Assembly: GCA_905250075.1 (NCBI GenBank)
Contig: CAJNOP010000849.1
Coordinates: 1-64,000 of the forward strand
Source: Rotaria sp. Silwood1
Lineage: Eukaryota > Rotifera > Eurotatoria > Philodinida > Philodinidae
Direction of reading: 5' to 3'
Length of the DNA: 64,000 nt
Position 1 is the first letter of the stretch; each line of letters begins with the position of its first letter. The translations under genes were made by a program, and so were the position numbers. The notes beneath the pieces are model-generated. The model ran no database searches. It had not been told where the DNA came from and saw only the letters and a list, made by a program, of their open reading frames with translations. Of this stretch, positions 34,933 to 46,604 are shown piece by piece.

Positions 34933-36220
34933 AAAATAACAATTTTTCTTTTGGATATTTTGAATATAAATTTTCCAAAATCTATTCAAAAAAAAGAGAA
35001 CTTTGCACGATCACGATCTTTAAAATGGTGACGCTGAAGCCTTGCGGAACGCTAATATAAGTAGCTAATAGTTATATCGTTGGTTGTTTTAAAACTTTCG
35101 GATTGAAAACTAAAACACAAATATGTGTGCTAACTCTGACTGAAGTATTCGCTAGTCAAATAAACAGTTCAAGTAGTAGTCTTGATAATTATTTCAATAC
35201 ACTGTAATATGTATGCGCAAAACTTGCTGATCCTTGATAAATTTATCGACAAAAATCCTGAACAAATCGTTCAAATTGTACAGAAAAGTGGCACCATCAT
35301 GTATTAACTGAGCAAATTGAGCAAAACCATTGCACCAACAGATCCTTCTGAAAATTCTTGATGTTTGTGTATTCTCTATCAATATAAGTATAGATATGGC
35401 CAGCGGTACACTAATAGTTCATTTTAACACACCATAAACATCACGTATGCTGCTTCTTGTCTTACATTTACTGTATTTCTGCGATGAATAGAGATAACAA
35501 CATTGTGGATTATTTGCTTACACAAAATCAAATTGTGATAACATGTGATAGTGATATCCTTGAAGTAAATCATCATTTAAGGGAAGAGTGATAAGAATTA
35601 CAATTCCTTCACTTTAATTTGATCATTGATAGATGATTGAGTCAAATTATTTAAACTTCCTCTTCTATTACTTTTCATAGATCTTTTTTAAGTTTTATAC
35701 AAGATATCTTTTTCATTATTGCATTTGTGTAGTTTTTGGACATAATCAAACGCAACGGAAAAGATTCGATTCCTATCAGTAAATTGATGAAATCTAACCT
35801 AAATCTACATATTGTTAGTTGATCAAAATAAATGATTCCTTCGAGAAAGAGAGAGCCTTATCTAATAAGAAGATACTTTGAAACGCATCAATCTTGAGTC
35901 TATAATTTCATCTTACATTTAGAGAACAATTAAAAAACTCTTTTTCATAACAGCAGTATGTCTTTAACTCCTGTCTTCCCTCGCAAAGATTTTTTAGACG
36001 ACTTATCATTTCAATGGAACAATATTCATTTATCTAGTATTTTTCTATTGAATTTTCAAGAAACACTAAGATAGTTTTAATTAAACCTACAAAAGTCGTC
36101 GAGAGATAAATCCGAATGGGCTGGATATGAGACAACAAATTTCAAAACAGGAAACTTTATAAAATAAGATTGTCAATATGAATGCCTTTAGCAACATAAA
36201 GAATGTTACACAAGGGATGC
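34933..36220. other. no gene recognised
   Basis: AT-rich sequence. The minus-strand frame 35194-35382 has coding-like composition (a Phe/Ile-rich helical stretch), but no family is recognised and it lacks context. Confidence 0.35.
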
Positions 36221-36342
36221 GGGTGTGGTTGTGGCTGTGGGTGTAAGTGTGAGGATGTGGGTGTTGGTATGAAGATAAGACCAACACCCACACCCACACC
36301 CGCCTACACCCCTACCCTCCTTCCCACACCCAACCCACACAC
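36221..36342. repeat. telomere-like hairpin with family loop
   Basis: GGGTGTGGTTGTGGCTGTGG and GATGTGGGTGTTGG, then loop ATGAAGATAAGAC, then CCAACACCCACACCCACACC and further CCCACACCC repeats. One of the clearest members. Confidence 0.88.
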
Positions 36343-36560
36343 AGTGGGCAACCAGGCGGACATCATTTTTTTTGTTTCCATTTTAATTTTATAAGCACCA
36401 TAGTGACAGAAAAATCCGATTAATATCTCACCTAGCAGATCTTTTCACGCTCTACAAAATCTGCTATGCACTTTTTTCTGAAAACACTTACTCAATGAAT
36501 TTTTTCAAAAACTCTTAAAATTTTCATGTTCGTCTGCTATGCGAAAGTTGCTCATTGTGA

Positions 36561-36636
36561 CACACTCACACCCAGACCTACACCCACACCCACACCCACA
36601 CCCACCCACACACCTTCACCCACCCACACCCATACC
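36561..36636. repeat. one-sided CCCACA tract
   Basis: About twelve CCCACA-like units without a facing G-rich arm, so this member is half of the usual structure. Confidence 0.8.
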
Positions 36637-36844
36637 TCAGTTTCTTTTCTTCTTCATATTGATTCATTATTGATGAGACGCTTTCTCGCATTGCATCGAA
36701 TTGTTCCCTAAGTTCAGTTTGCCAAACATCGCACTTCATGTTGATTTCAAATGTTGTCCATATTTTCTTGAAAGATGATAATCAATGCCAGTGATCTTCA
36801 ACTCTTTCTGTGATTATCGGCTCAATTAGAATAAATCTAGTATT

Positions 36845-37171
36845 TTATTGATTTTGATCGGGATAAAATGCGTCGATGGGAGAAAGAATATAGTTACATG
36901 GTAGATGCTCATCAGGATTAGTTTTGATTCTGCGAATTTCCTTGTAAACATCAGCTATTGTTGTCTGTCTGATTAACTTAGGCAAATTTGAATGGACCTG
37001 CGTAAAAATGATTCTATTCAAGGCGTATTCATTAACAACGAGCTCGGAACCATTCTTTAAGGACACACAAATTTGATTAAGGCTGCCATCGATAATTTTC
37101 CAGTCATCAAGCGATAACCTCAATAGAATTACAACGTCGATGCCTAAATCTATTGCAGTGACAACGTGAGT
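36845..37171 (-). CDS. unrecognised coding-like frame abutting a telomere-like tract
   Basis: The minus-strand frame ending at 36845 has protein-like composition (IDLGIDVVILLRLSLDDWKI, LNQICVSLKNGSELVVNEYA, LPKLIRQTTIADVYKEIRRI). No family is recognised. Its 5' side runs directly into the telomere-like hairpin at 37181-37321, so the start is missing and this may be a truncated relic. Confidence 0.35.
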   Translation of the reverse strand, partial: THVVTAIDLGIDVVILLRLSLDDWKIIDGSLNQICVSLKNGSELVVNEYALNRIIFTQVHSNLPKLIRQTTIADVYKEIRRIKTNPDEHLPCNYILSPIDAFYPDQNQ

Positions 37172-37180
37172 AGCGGGGAT

Positions 37181-37321
37181 TGTGGGTGTGAGTGTGTGAG
37201 GGGAGTCGTGTGTATGGGTCTGGATGTGTGTGGGGGAGTCGTATAGGTGTGGGTGTGAATGTAGTTGAAGGGAGATTAACACCAACATACACACTCACCC
37301 ACGCCCACACCCATCCACACT
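37181..37321. repeat. telomere-like hairpin
   Basis: Long G-rich arm (TGTGGGTGTGAGTGTGTGAG, with GGGGGAGTCGT twice), loop GTTGAAGGGAGATTA, then ACACTCACCCACGCCCACAC and CCATCCACAC. Confidence 0.85.
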
Positions 37322-37587
37322 CTCGAGAGCTTGTAGGATCGACGAAAAGGTTACTACGTTGTTCGTTATCATTTTTTACTACATTTAAGATAAAACAACT
37401 CGCTTGTTGACAGAAAGTTCTTTTTTTTTATCGTTTTCTAATCTTTCTTTTCTTTGTATTTATTACAACATTTATGGTGTGATAACCTGGAGAGTAGAAA
37501 GTATAATTTAACAACTATTTAAAACAGTTCTCTTCTACACACTACCCAGGAGCTTTGTTAGAGTCACTCATTTAACTTCAAAAATTA

Positions 37588-40500
37588 ATGGATTCAAACT
37601 TGCAAGAATTGGACCTGGATCGATTTGTGTCGTATTATCAGAGTTCACTCTGCAATTTTCAAACTACTAACAATGAACTATTGAAAGAAATTCTTCAGAA
37701 GAATCACTCATGTGCATTCTCTATGGATCGATCAATTTCATGCTTCTCGACGCCCAGTGCGGCTTCAAAAGAAGATGGGTATGCATCCATTGATGAGTTT
37801 CGAGAGAAAGTTCCATTGACAACTTATGAAGACTATCGTGATTATATTGATCGAATGGTTCTCGATGGAGAGAAGAACCTGCTGTCGTCCGAAAATATAG
37901 TTTATTTTTCTACAAGTTCCGGAACGACGGCAAAAGCCAAACTTCTTCCTGCAACTTCGACGACAATGAAAAAAATTAACGAGTCAACACAATTGGGATC
38001 TCATATTATACAAAGATCATTGCCTTCTTCATCATTTTCGTCTCCTAAACAACGACCATTCTTTCTGCAAAGTGGGAAGAAGCCTGAGATGTTTCCAAGA
38101 TCAAAAGATGGCACACCGATCGGTCCCCTTAGTCATTATTTGTCAGCTGTTGTATCCTTCTCTCGAATTGACATAGTGGTGTTCAGTGATAATGTTGTAG
38201 CACTGGACATTATTCAAGAAATTACTGATTTCGAGACAAGTGTATTCGTTCAACTTGTGTTTGCTCTTGCGAATCTAAATATTTACTCATACTCAGTCGC
38301 TTTTGCTCCAGGACTCATTCACAGCATCAAGCTCATTGAAAATTATTTTGAAGAAATCAGTCTTTGCATTTCGACTGCCAATTTTGATCATAGTTCACTG
38401 GTTCGAAAGAATATTTCTGATTCAAACTTCATATCGACCTTGAATCAAAGATTGAACGAAGTAATTGTCGAGCATGGAGGAGAAGTGTATCAATTGGAAC
38501 GAGCTCAACATATTCGAAATGAATGTTTGAAAAAGAATGTTCCCGGTCTTCTCCATCGTCTTTGGCCAACTCTGGAGTATGTTTCGGCGGCAATAGGAAG
38601 CACTTTTCATATGTACAAAGCCGATATAAAATTCTATTGTGGAGAACGGCTACCTTTAATTAATCTACTTATCTATGGTGCAAGTGAAGGATTTTTTGGT
38701 GCCATTGCAAGTATTCACACTGACGAGTACTTTCTATTACCAACATATGCTTTCTTCGAATTCATCAAAGAAGAAGATATTCCGCAAGTAAGGCGCTTGT
38801 AATTCGAATTTTAAATGAAGCTTTCACTTTCCGTTTACTACAGAATAGAGTGCATTTGGTTGATCAAGAACATTTATTGTTTTTTAATTAAATGAAAAAC
38901 TTCCATGAAGAGTAGTCAAAGAAAACTCAAGGAGCCGATTCTGTTTCCCAAAATATTACTTTTTGAAAAAAGTTCGGATGTTCTTTATCTCATTAATTCG
39001 CGTATCAATTGAAATGCTTTCTTTTATTTTTTTCAAACGGCTAGTAAAAGAGATTCTTGTTCTTAAGGGTCGAAATGATATGAATATTTGCTTAAAAACT
39101 CGCCAACAGTAATCTTGAAGAATTGCTTTTTGAACCATATACCCTTCTTCTTTGATTTTGATGAAAGTTGATTGAATTATACGTTTTTATTACAGAACGA
39201 GTGACTCATGAATGAGTTCGTATTCGTATGATCAAGTTTTACTTTCTAATTGCTTCTTCTGCAAAAAAAAGGTATTCATTTAATGACATAGTTAAAAGAT
39301 GCCCCTAGTGTTACAAAGCAACAGAACTCATAGTAAATGTTGAAGAAGTAAATATAGAAGAAAGTGCGAAAAAAAACCAATGTTTTATCATTAAGCATGA
39401 GAGTATTGATTTCTTGTATCACTAACAGCGTCTTAGCGGCGGCCATTTTGCATAGGATCGAAGTCGATAAATACCCTGTGCGATCTAAAACGGGTGTGGG
39501 TGTGGGCGCGAGAGTGAGGTGTGGGTATGTGTATGAAGAGAAGACCCACACCCACATCCCAAAACGGAATGCAGATTTCTAAAACCAGCTTTTTCATTTC
39601 TATTACTTTTTTCATATCATCGAATAACAATCTTCTTCTATTTAATACTAATAAAACAATTCATTGCCAACATGTGATTTTTCGACATTTTGCTTTCAAC
39701 TGTCTGCTTTTGTCTAATTTTCCCATATGATGTCTTCGATATCTCTACTTTCTCCTTCTGCATTTACTTCTTCGTCATTTTGCTTTTTTTTCGATATGTT
39801 TCTATTCAATATTTTTCCTTTCCACGCTTTCTATCGACTCATTTTTGATACAGGTGAGGTACCCCTACACTTCGTCCCCTACTTTTCATCCCGTTACTTT
39901 TCGTCCCATTCAATTCGTCCCAATTACATTTCATCCCCTTACATTTCGTTCCCTTACATTTCGTCCCTATTACATTTTGTCCCAATTACATTTCGTCCCT
40001 TTTCAATTTGTCCCCTTACAATTCGTCACAATTTTATTTTGTCCCCTTACATTTCGTCCCATATTGTAACTATTCATTCTCAGTATAGCAATATGAGATA
40101 AAGTTTATTTTAATAAATTTAACTGCTTTAAAACTGATAAGTCCTTATCACATGTGAATATTACCATAGAATCATCTTCATATAGAATAAAACTTTCTCC
40201 TCAATCAGTTTGTCGTAATATTAAAGGTAAACGACCATTATGATCAAGTTGCATTGCTGGTCGTTCAAATCGAATCGTTTGCAACAATGCGTCATTTGTA
40301 GGTAAATCAGTAGTTATAGTTAATGGAATTGTCCGTAATACATCAAATAGTATCGTACTAGCTCCTTCATCTGATGATGCACCACGACTTTTAATTTCAT
40401 TTTTAAGTCGAATGAGGTGCAGCCGATCTGGATCAGGTACATGAGAATGTTCAGATGGTTCTTTGAGTAATACTTCCATCTGAATATTCGTTTGACAACG

Positions 40501-42492
40501 ATCAAAAAATAATATCAAGCAAAGTTAAAAGATTAGATTTAACGATTTACACTTACTTCTACAATTTGGATCTCCGCAACGAAATATACGTTTTTCTTCT
40601 GTTATTCGATGTTGAGTGTACAAATATTCTGAAAAATATATCATTGAATTTCCTCGAGAACTCTTTCATACCTCAATAGTATTCATGTTTTTGTTTATAC
40701 TATTTGTACAAATTTGTACAAAATGCCAATAACTACGAGCGCACGTGGTTGAATGACAAATAGAAAATTAATCTCGATAAATATGTAGAATAGAAAAAAG
40801 GAATATATTCATTGTTCATTGGTCGTTTATTATCGCGATGATTAATAGACGCGACGATAAGTATTTACACGACATCTAATTAAAATAACTAAAAGTTGAT
40901 CTTAGAAAAGATATGAGACGAATTGTAATTGGAACGAAATGTAAGGGGACAAAATGAACTTGGGACGAATTGTAAGAGGACGAAATGTAATTAGGACAAA
41001 ATGTAATTGGGACGAAATGTAAGGGGACGAAATGTAATGGAACGAAATGTAATTGGGACGAATCGTGTGGGACGAATTGAACGGGACGAAATGTCATGTA
41101 CCGAAGTGAGCGGTCACCACAGGTGATGCGTGCGAGGTTTAGCACGACCCTGCTGGTGTGTTCCACAGTTTCCTGACACATTGTTGTCGGATTTTAGAGC
41201 TACTGGAAGAGCGTCACTGATGTATCTTGTTGCATCGATTGTTTCATTTTGCAAAACTACCGGCGCTGTCAACCCTCCTCCACGTCTACCTGACCACACC
41301 ATCATCTTAATCGGTATTTTTGGTTTTTCATGAACAGCACCGTTATTGTCAGTCTCTTTCCTATTCATAGCTCACATCCGGCTGTCCTGAACATTGCAAT
41401 TTATGGAATGAAATGGCTAAAGCTATGAATTGGGACTACGTAAGAATAAAGACAACATTGATAGATGATATAAAACGTTTTGAAAAATATTAAAAAAGAA
41501 AAAAATATTATACTTTGTCCTTGATTACGTTTCATCCAAAGACATGGAAAAAGTTATATTCATGCAATATATAGTATATTAAATCGGAGTAGAATTATGA
41601 GCGCTATCTTTTGATTAGGAAAAGTGTTTCAATTAAGGGAGTCATGGAAGAGAATTTTCATAAATACTAAGAGAACACTTCTATGCTACACTATTCGTTC
41701 GAGTTAGAGCTGCAGGGATCTCATGGTATCTTCTAAATCTAAGCTGTATCGCCGTCTTTGGCTATACTTTTTTATTCTATGTTTACTATGCTAATTCTTG
41801 TTTAGACTCAACCGAAAACTCTTCTCATCTCAGAGATCGAACCCGGACATCGATATGAATTGGTTTGTACAACCGACGCCGGGTTGGTTCGATACAGAAT
41901 GGGAGATGTCATCAATTGCACGAGGTTTCTTTGCCGAGCCGATGACTTGGTTGCATTACCAGAAGAACCAGTCGAAATACCAAAAATTCCTCTCATTTCA
42001 CTCGCATATCGTGTTGGAACTCTTTTGGATATATATGGTGAAAAAACAAATGAACAACATGTGATGAATGCTCTTCGACAAACTATTCGCCAATGGAGAG
42101 AACAAGGCATACCGGTTGACTTTTGTGAATTTGCGTCGTATCCAAGATTAGATGTATTTCCAGCTAGATACGTCATCTTTCTGGAACTGATTGAGGATCA
42201 AGGACACAAGCTTGATACACAACAAATTCAAGTTCTCAAGAATACCATCAATACAGAAGTCGAAGAACAACTTTGCAAAGCGAATCAAAATTATAAAGAT
42301 AATCGAAGTTCAACAAAGCTTGGTCCACTTGATTCTATTCTTGTACGTAATGGAACATTCTCGACTTTTTTGCGCAAATTCTTATGGACCGATCGTGCCA
42401 GTCCTCTGCAAATCAAACCTCAGCGAAGATTGAGAAATGAAGAACATATTAGATTCTTTTATGACAATCAAATTGATACATCATCTTTCTAA
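37588..42492 (+). CDS. GH3-family acyl-acid amido synthetase, 2 exons
   Basis: Exons 37588-38787 and 41806-42492 join in phase 0 (donor CAA|GTAAGG, acceptor TTGTTTAG) to give 628 residues, slightly longer than plant GH3 enzymes. The adenylate-forming motifs are all present: FSTSSGTTAKAKLLP (P-loop-like, about 108-120), YGASEGFFG (about 363-371), LLPTYAFFEFI before the intron and TTDAGLVRYRMGDVI (about 423-437), then GEKTNEQHV. GH3 proteins activate carboxylic acids (jasmonate, auxin or benzoates in plants) with ATP and couple them to amino acids. The animal relative is GHDC, of unknown substrate. The substrate here cannot be predicted. The 3018-nt intron holds three mobile-element relics. Gene transfer versus metazoan descent is open. 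Confidence 0.9.
39494..39560. repeat. telomere-like hairpin with 7-bp flanking duplication
   Basis: GTGTGGGTGTGGGCGCGAGA and GGTGTGGGTATGTGT, loop ATGAAGAGAAGAC, then CCACACCCACATCCC. AAAACGG occurs immediately left (39487-39493) and immediately right (39561-39567), as expected of an insertion with target duplication. It lies inside the GH3 intron. Confidence 0.85.
39858..41102 (-). mobile_element. Mutator-like derivative with opposed TTCGTCCC arrays
   Basis: The 1245-bp element has ends GGTACCCCTACACTTCGTCC and, on the opposite strand, GGTACATGACATTTCGTCCC. The left end carries about thirteen copies of a ~16-bp unit (TTACATTTCGTCCCAA and variants, 39869-40062). The right end carries about twelve copies in the opposite orientation (40915-41098). 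Between them is a fragment of a FLYWCH/MULE protein on the minus strand. The flanks CAGGTGAG and GAAGTGAG (6 of 8) may be a decayed target duplication. It lies in the GH3 intron. Confidence 0.85.
40201..40625 (-). pseudogene. FLYWCH-MULE protein fragment
   Basis: The minus-strand frame 40201-40518 contains EHSHVPDPDRLHLIRLKNEI and LPTNDALLQTIRFERPAMQL, the linker that follows the FLYWCH zinc finger in animal Mutator-type (MULE) transposases. Just upstream (about 40560-40625) a second stretch reads EEKRIFRCGDPNCR, the second half of a FLYWCH finger, followed by a splice-donor-like GTAAGT. The MULE catalytic domain is missing, so the element is non-autonomous. Confidence 0.7.
41114..41368 (-). 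pseudogene. Tc1-like transposase fragment
   Basis: The 84-residue minus-strand stretch matches the middle of Tc1-type DDE transposases: KIPIKMMVWSGRRGGGLTAP, NETIDATRYISDALPVALK and QQGRAKPRTHH, where the family has QQDGAKPHTH. The second catalytic Asp region is therefore mutated, and the rest of the protein is absent. It lies directly beside the right end of the Mutator-like derivative, inside the GH3 intron. Confidence 0.75.
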
Positions 42493-43594
42493 TCATGACT
42501 CTTCTTTCAACAATAATAACAATCGAGTTGATTCTCATTTGATATGTTGACGATTTATTTTAGATTTTAACAGTGATTTCTTTTAATTAATTAATGTTTA
42601 GTTTTTTTTCTCATTTTACAACAATAGAAGAAAAAAATATATTATCATTAAAAATTCCCAAGCCATTTCATTCTAGCTACAAAAAGATTTGATATACAAT
42701 ATCATTCCCAATAATTGACGATCTAAGGCTACAGTGGTTGCGACATCGATAGCACCATTGTCGGTTGTCATTATTTACTATTAGACTACATCTTTTCACT
42801 GTTGAAACAAATTTACCACATTACCCAGAACATTATTAAAATTTGCTCAAATGCGCAGCTACTTTCTAACTATCAGTCAATTGATGAAATCCGTAAGGAC
42901 CTAGACAATGTGGACCATTATAAATTTTGTCTTCAATTTAGTTTAAGTAGAAAAAAAAATTATAGTAGTCGACACAAAGATTTCGCGTTTCTCCCTAGTA
43001 CTTTGCTATGCATCTGAACGACAGGTTTTTAGTATTTGAGAGAAACTTCGATGATTCTTTTGAAAAGCTGTTATGGATTTCAGCGTACTTGATTCACTGT
43101 CTGAATATGATCTTTTTGAGCAAAGTTTTCAATAGTTGTTAGAGGTTGAGTGAAGACAATTTATTCGTGAACAATACCAAACAATTTTCGCTTCATATAC
43201 ACCGCATGAGTAAGATGTGTCTGTGGCTTGAGTATAGATGTGGAAGTAATGTTTGAGTATTGGTCTTCTCGTCATCTATATGCCCACCGAGACGCAGACG
43301 CAGACGCAGACCCCACACCCTCTACAGAAGAGAACCGTTTTACCTAGTTGTTATGTTATACTTTCTGCTCTCGAGGTTATGACGCCATAAATATTGTGAT
43401 AAACAAAAAGAAGAAAAGAAAGATTATGAGAAGACAAAAAATGATATTCCTGTCAATAGACGAAATTTTTTTATCTTACAATGAAGAGCTGTGTGCTGTA
43501 ACTCAAGGACATTGGACGTATTCGAGTTAAATTACAGGTCTCATTGGCACACTAAGAAATTTAAAATACAACGTTCTGATGACGTTTCTAGACC
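42493..43594. repeat. intergenic with a degenerate telomere-like hairpin (43214-43320)
   Basis: No gene. The hairpin at 43214-43320 has GATGTGTCTGTGG and GATGTGGAAGT on the left, a loop that on the reverse strand reads GATGACGAGAAGACCA (the family loop inverted), and GCCCACCGAGACGCAGACGC and ACCCCACACCC on the right. Confidence 0.6.
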
Positions 43595-43972
43595 GAGATC
43601 TTTGAACTTAAAAGTGTTGGCCGTGTATGCAGAGTGAACACAGTTCAAAATTTTGGGAGATCTTTTTTGCTGTTTATGATGATGGTTGGATAGAACTCGA
43701 TGAGTTATACAGGAAAAGTCATATTTCTAGACCACTCAAAAAATTTTACAAAAGAAAACTTCAAGATATCGACATTTTGAGATAAAAGTGAAAATATACT
43801 GAAACTTCTGGTTTCGTAGAATTTTCTGGATAAAATTTGAAACATGACCTGTTCTAATGTAATTTGACGTGGTCTATCCAACCGCTATCACAAACAATAA
43901 AAAAAATCTTCTGAAATTTTGAATTGTGAACACCAGACAAAAATAGTCAATACATTGAGATTCAAAGATCTT
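43595..43972. mobile_element. 378-bp inverted-repeat element
   Basis: Arms of about 115 bp share GAGATCTTTGAA at the ends, TTCAAAATTTT, AGATCTTTTTTGCTGTTTAT and GGTTGGATAGA, in reverse complement. The centre of ~140 bp has no gene. The form is that of a MITE. Confidence 0.78.
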
Positions 43973-45477
43973 CATCCTTGACTGAATATTCGGCTCTTTT
44001 GATATGATATACTGCTTTATAGCCCTCAACAAAACTAGTATCCAACGTTTGAAAAAGGATGGGTATGCGTGTGGATCTTTATATTCACATCAGTGTCTTT
44101 GTGCACGATGGTATGCATGCTCCTGTGATGATTTTTGTCATTAATTCACCCAATCAAACTGACACGTACACACAAATATCCAATGGAAATCTAAACTAAC
44201 TACATGAAGACAGCAGTAATCACACGCACCCGAGACAAGAGAGTATATTCAACTTACTGAGAGGATCACCAAGGAAAATACATTCGCGACATTGGCGTGA
44301 AAAATGCAGCATACTCCTTGAAAATTCTACTAAAAAAACCGTATGGTTACTAGCACATCAACCGACAGTGTCGTTTGCTAGAGCATCAGCTACAAAAGTA
44401 CATGTTTAGATGAACTTCTAGCTTAAGGGGGCCTATCCCTCAGAAAACTTAGTTTTCAGAAGACACGTTGAGTTTGAGGTTTTATCATAGGAAGATGCAT
44501 CGAAGTCTCCTCTTTCAGAATACCTATGACTAATCGCAAAATGAATTGATTTTGACGAGCTTATCGTCTAAAACTTGGCTTCTACTATCATATTTTTCGA
44601 GAAGTTCTCACGTTTTTGTGTACTCAAAAAGTGAGTACACTTTAGAACCGTTTAGTGTGTCCGGCCGTTTACACGATAACTTTTGAAAGGAGAGCCCGAT
44701 CGCGTTGAAATTTTCTACACAGTTTAATCTCAACAATATCTCGGTTGAGTTCGAAGATGAGAATGATTAGCCGAGCCATTGCTGAGTTATTTCAAAAATA
44801 GTCATTTTTCCCTATGCTTTCCTATGCGAAGATCGACCTATCGCCACTTTCGTAAAAAACTTTTCCTATCATAGTCACAGAAAACCTCAAGTATTATGTA
44901 GCACTCGATAGAGAATTTCACGAGCTACAAAATGGTATATAAAACATAAAGAAACAAGAAGGCAAGCTCATCTATTGCAAAGATAATTAAACGGAAATTG
45001 GTTCTGTTTTTGTCCACGCTCTAATTGATCGACATCAAGTGTCTATAGAAAAGGTTTGCCGGGATAATTTTTATGTCCACACATTCTAGGATGACTTATC
45101 TGTCTCATTCACCTTTTGAAGTACACATAATTTTCAGATTTAAATCCGAGATTTCCACATTTATTTAAGTAATATCTCTTGAAAATCTGAACTTCTCATG
45201 TTGTAAATACTTGCTAGTGTGAGTAAACTATTTGTATACTCCTATTAATACACGAGTGATAGGTAATTTCCTTCAACCAGAGAAGCCAGAAACATTTCTA
45301 GAGAAGACTGAACTCCCTTCAGCCTCGTCTGGATACGCCACTAATTTTTCTTTCTGTGCTTTATCTTATAATGCAGTGCCCTGAAGAGTGTTTCAATATT
45401 TTAATAAATAAACATAAAACGCGTTGGTGTAAATAAAATCTGCATTACTTTTTGTATAAAATTTAATTCAAGCACAT
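43973..45477. other. no gene recognised
   Basis: AT-rich intergenic sequence. A short hairpin, GTGTACTC/GAGTACAC, lies at about 44618-44640. Nothing else is supportable. Confidence 0.4.
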
Positions 45478-45634
45478 TGGGTGTGGGGTGTGGGTAGAGT
45501 GTGGGTGTGTAGGGGTGTGGGTGTGGGTGTGTATGGGTGTGGGTGCAGGTGCGGGTTTGTGGGTGTGGGTGTGTGGATGTGAGTATCAGTTTGGCTCTAA
45601 GAACAAAGAGAAGTGAACACCCATACCCATATCC
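45478..45634. repeat. telomere-like tract, long G arm and short C arm
   Basis: About 115 bp of TGTGGG-like repeats (the longest in the window), then a loop containing AAGAACAAAGAGAAGTGA, then only CACCCATACCCATATCC. This is the most asymmetric two-armed member. Confidence 0.88.
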
Positions 45635-46404
45635 TTCTTGATAAAAAAAACCTGTGCACTGAAGTGCTAAGAACTTTGTTTGAAAAGAATGGTCCTTGTG
45701 TGATAAAACGTGTCTCAGAAGAACACTAAATGTGTCTTAACAACGTGTTCATATGTCAGTGGATCTTAGTCTAAGGTTTTAGGAACGCGTTCAAACTAGT
45801 TATTTTTGTTGCTGCAAATTGGATTAGACTGAAGGCAGCTATAATTATGAAGCAGTAAGCATGCTACTAGGCTAGACTTACATATTACTTCAGTATTAAA
45901 TTTTCTAGTTGTATTGAACAAAATCTTTGTGCATATTTTAAACTTCTACAGCTTGTAGTATAAGTAGAAGTAAATGCTGAATTAGAGTTCAAATAAAAAT
46001 ACGTTTTAGAAAGTCGAGATAGACATTCTACTAAAAATTTTACAAAAATAAAAGCGAACTTGATATTTGAGCATGCATATAAATAAAAGTATTTTGTTAA
46101 AAGACTTGTTAGGGAAGCTCTTTTTGAGTTATGAGGCAGGATTCATCCAAGGAGAAAAGAGCTAAAACTAGATTCTTATTATAAAATTGAGTCAGATGAA
46201 TAAGCTAATTTTTTTAATGAAAACGCCGAGGATAAACGCTAGAATTTTTTAGATTTTTCTATCAAGTTTAAATATAAAAGTCTAATATTATTTCCTAATT
46301 GTGTGAAACATCTTATTTTAACAACCAAATTCTACATACAGTCTTAACTGGTCGGAAATACTTAAAACGAAAGTACAAAATGTTCAAAATCAAGATGTTT
46401 CATA
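45635..46404. other. no gene recognised
   Basis: AT-rich sequence between the telomere-like tract and the 3.3-kb array element. Confidence 0.4.
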
Positions 46405-46604
46405 CACTCTAAAAAAAAAAGGTTTTGTCGGAAACCTATAGAGGGTTTCCGGGTTTGTCACTATATGAAACCCTTTCTAGGTTTCCGAGAAAGGGTTTCC
46501 GAGCTCTCGGAAACCTTCAAAAGCAATGAAAAAAGCTCACGATCTCGGAAACCTATTGAAGGTTTTCGAGACTTCGAAAATCTTCAATAGGTTTCCGGCA
46601 GCTA

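Noticed and set aside
36087-37410. Open frames on both strands with Val-Gly or Pro-Thr-His repeats
   Set aside because: They are translations of the TGTGGG/CCCACA tracts and occur at every such tract; no real protein is implied.
38422-38610. Minus-strand frame within the GH3 gene
   Set aside because: Antisense shadow of a conserved coding exon.
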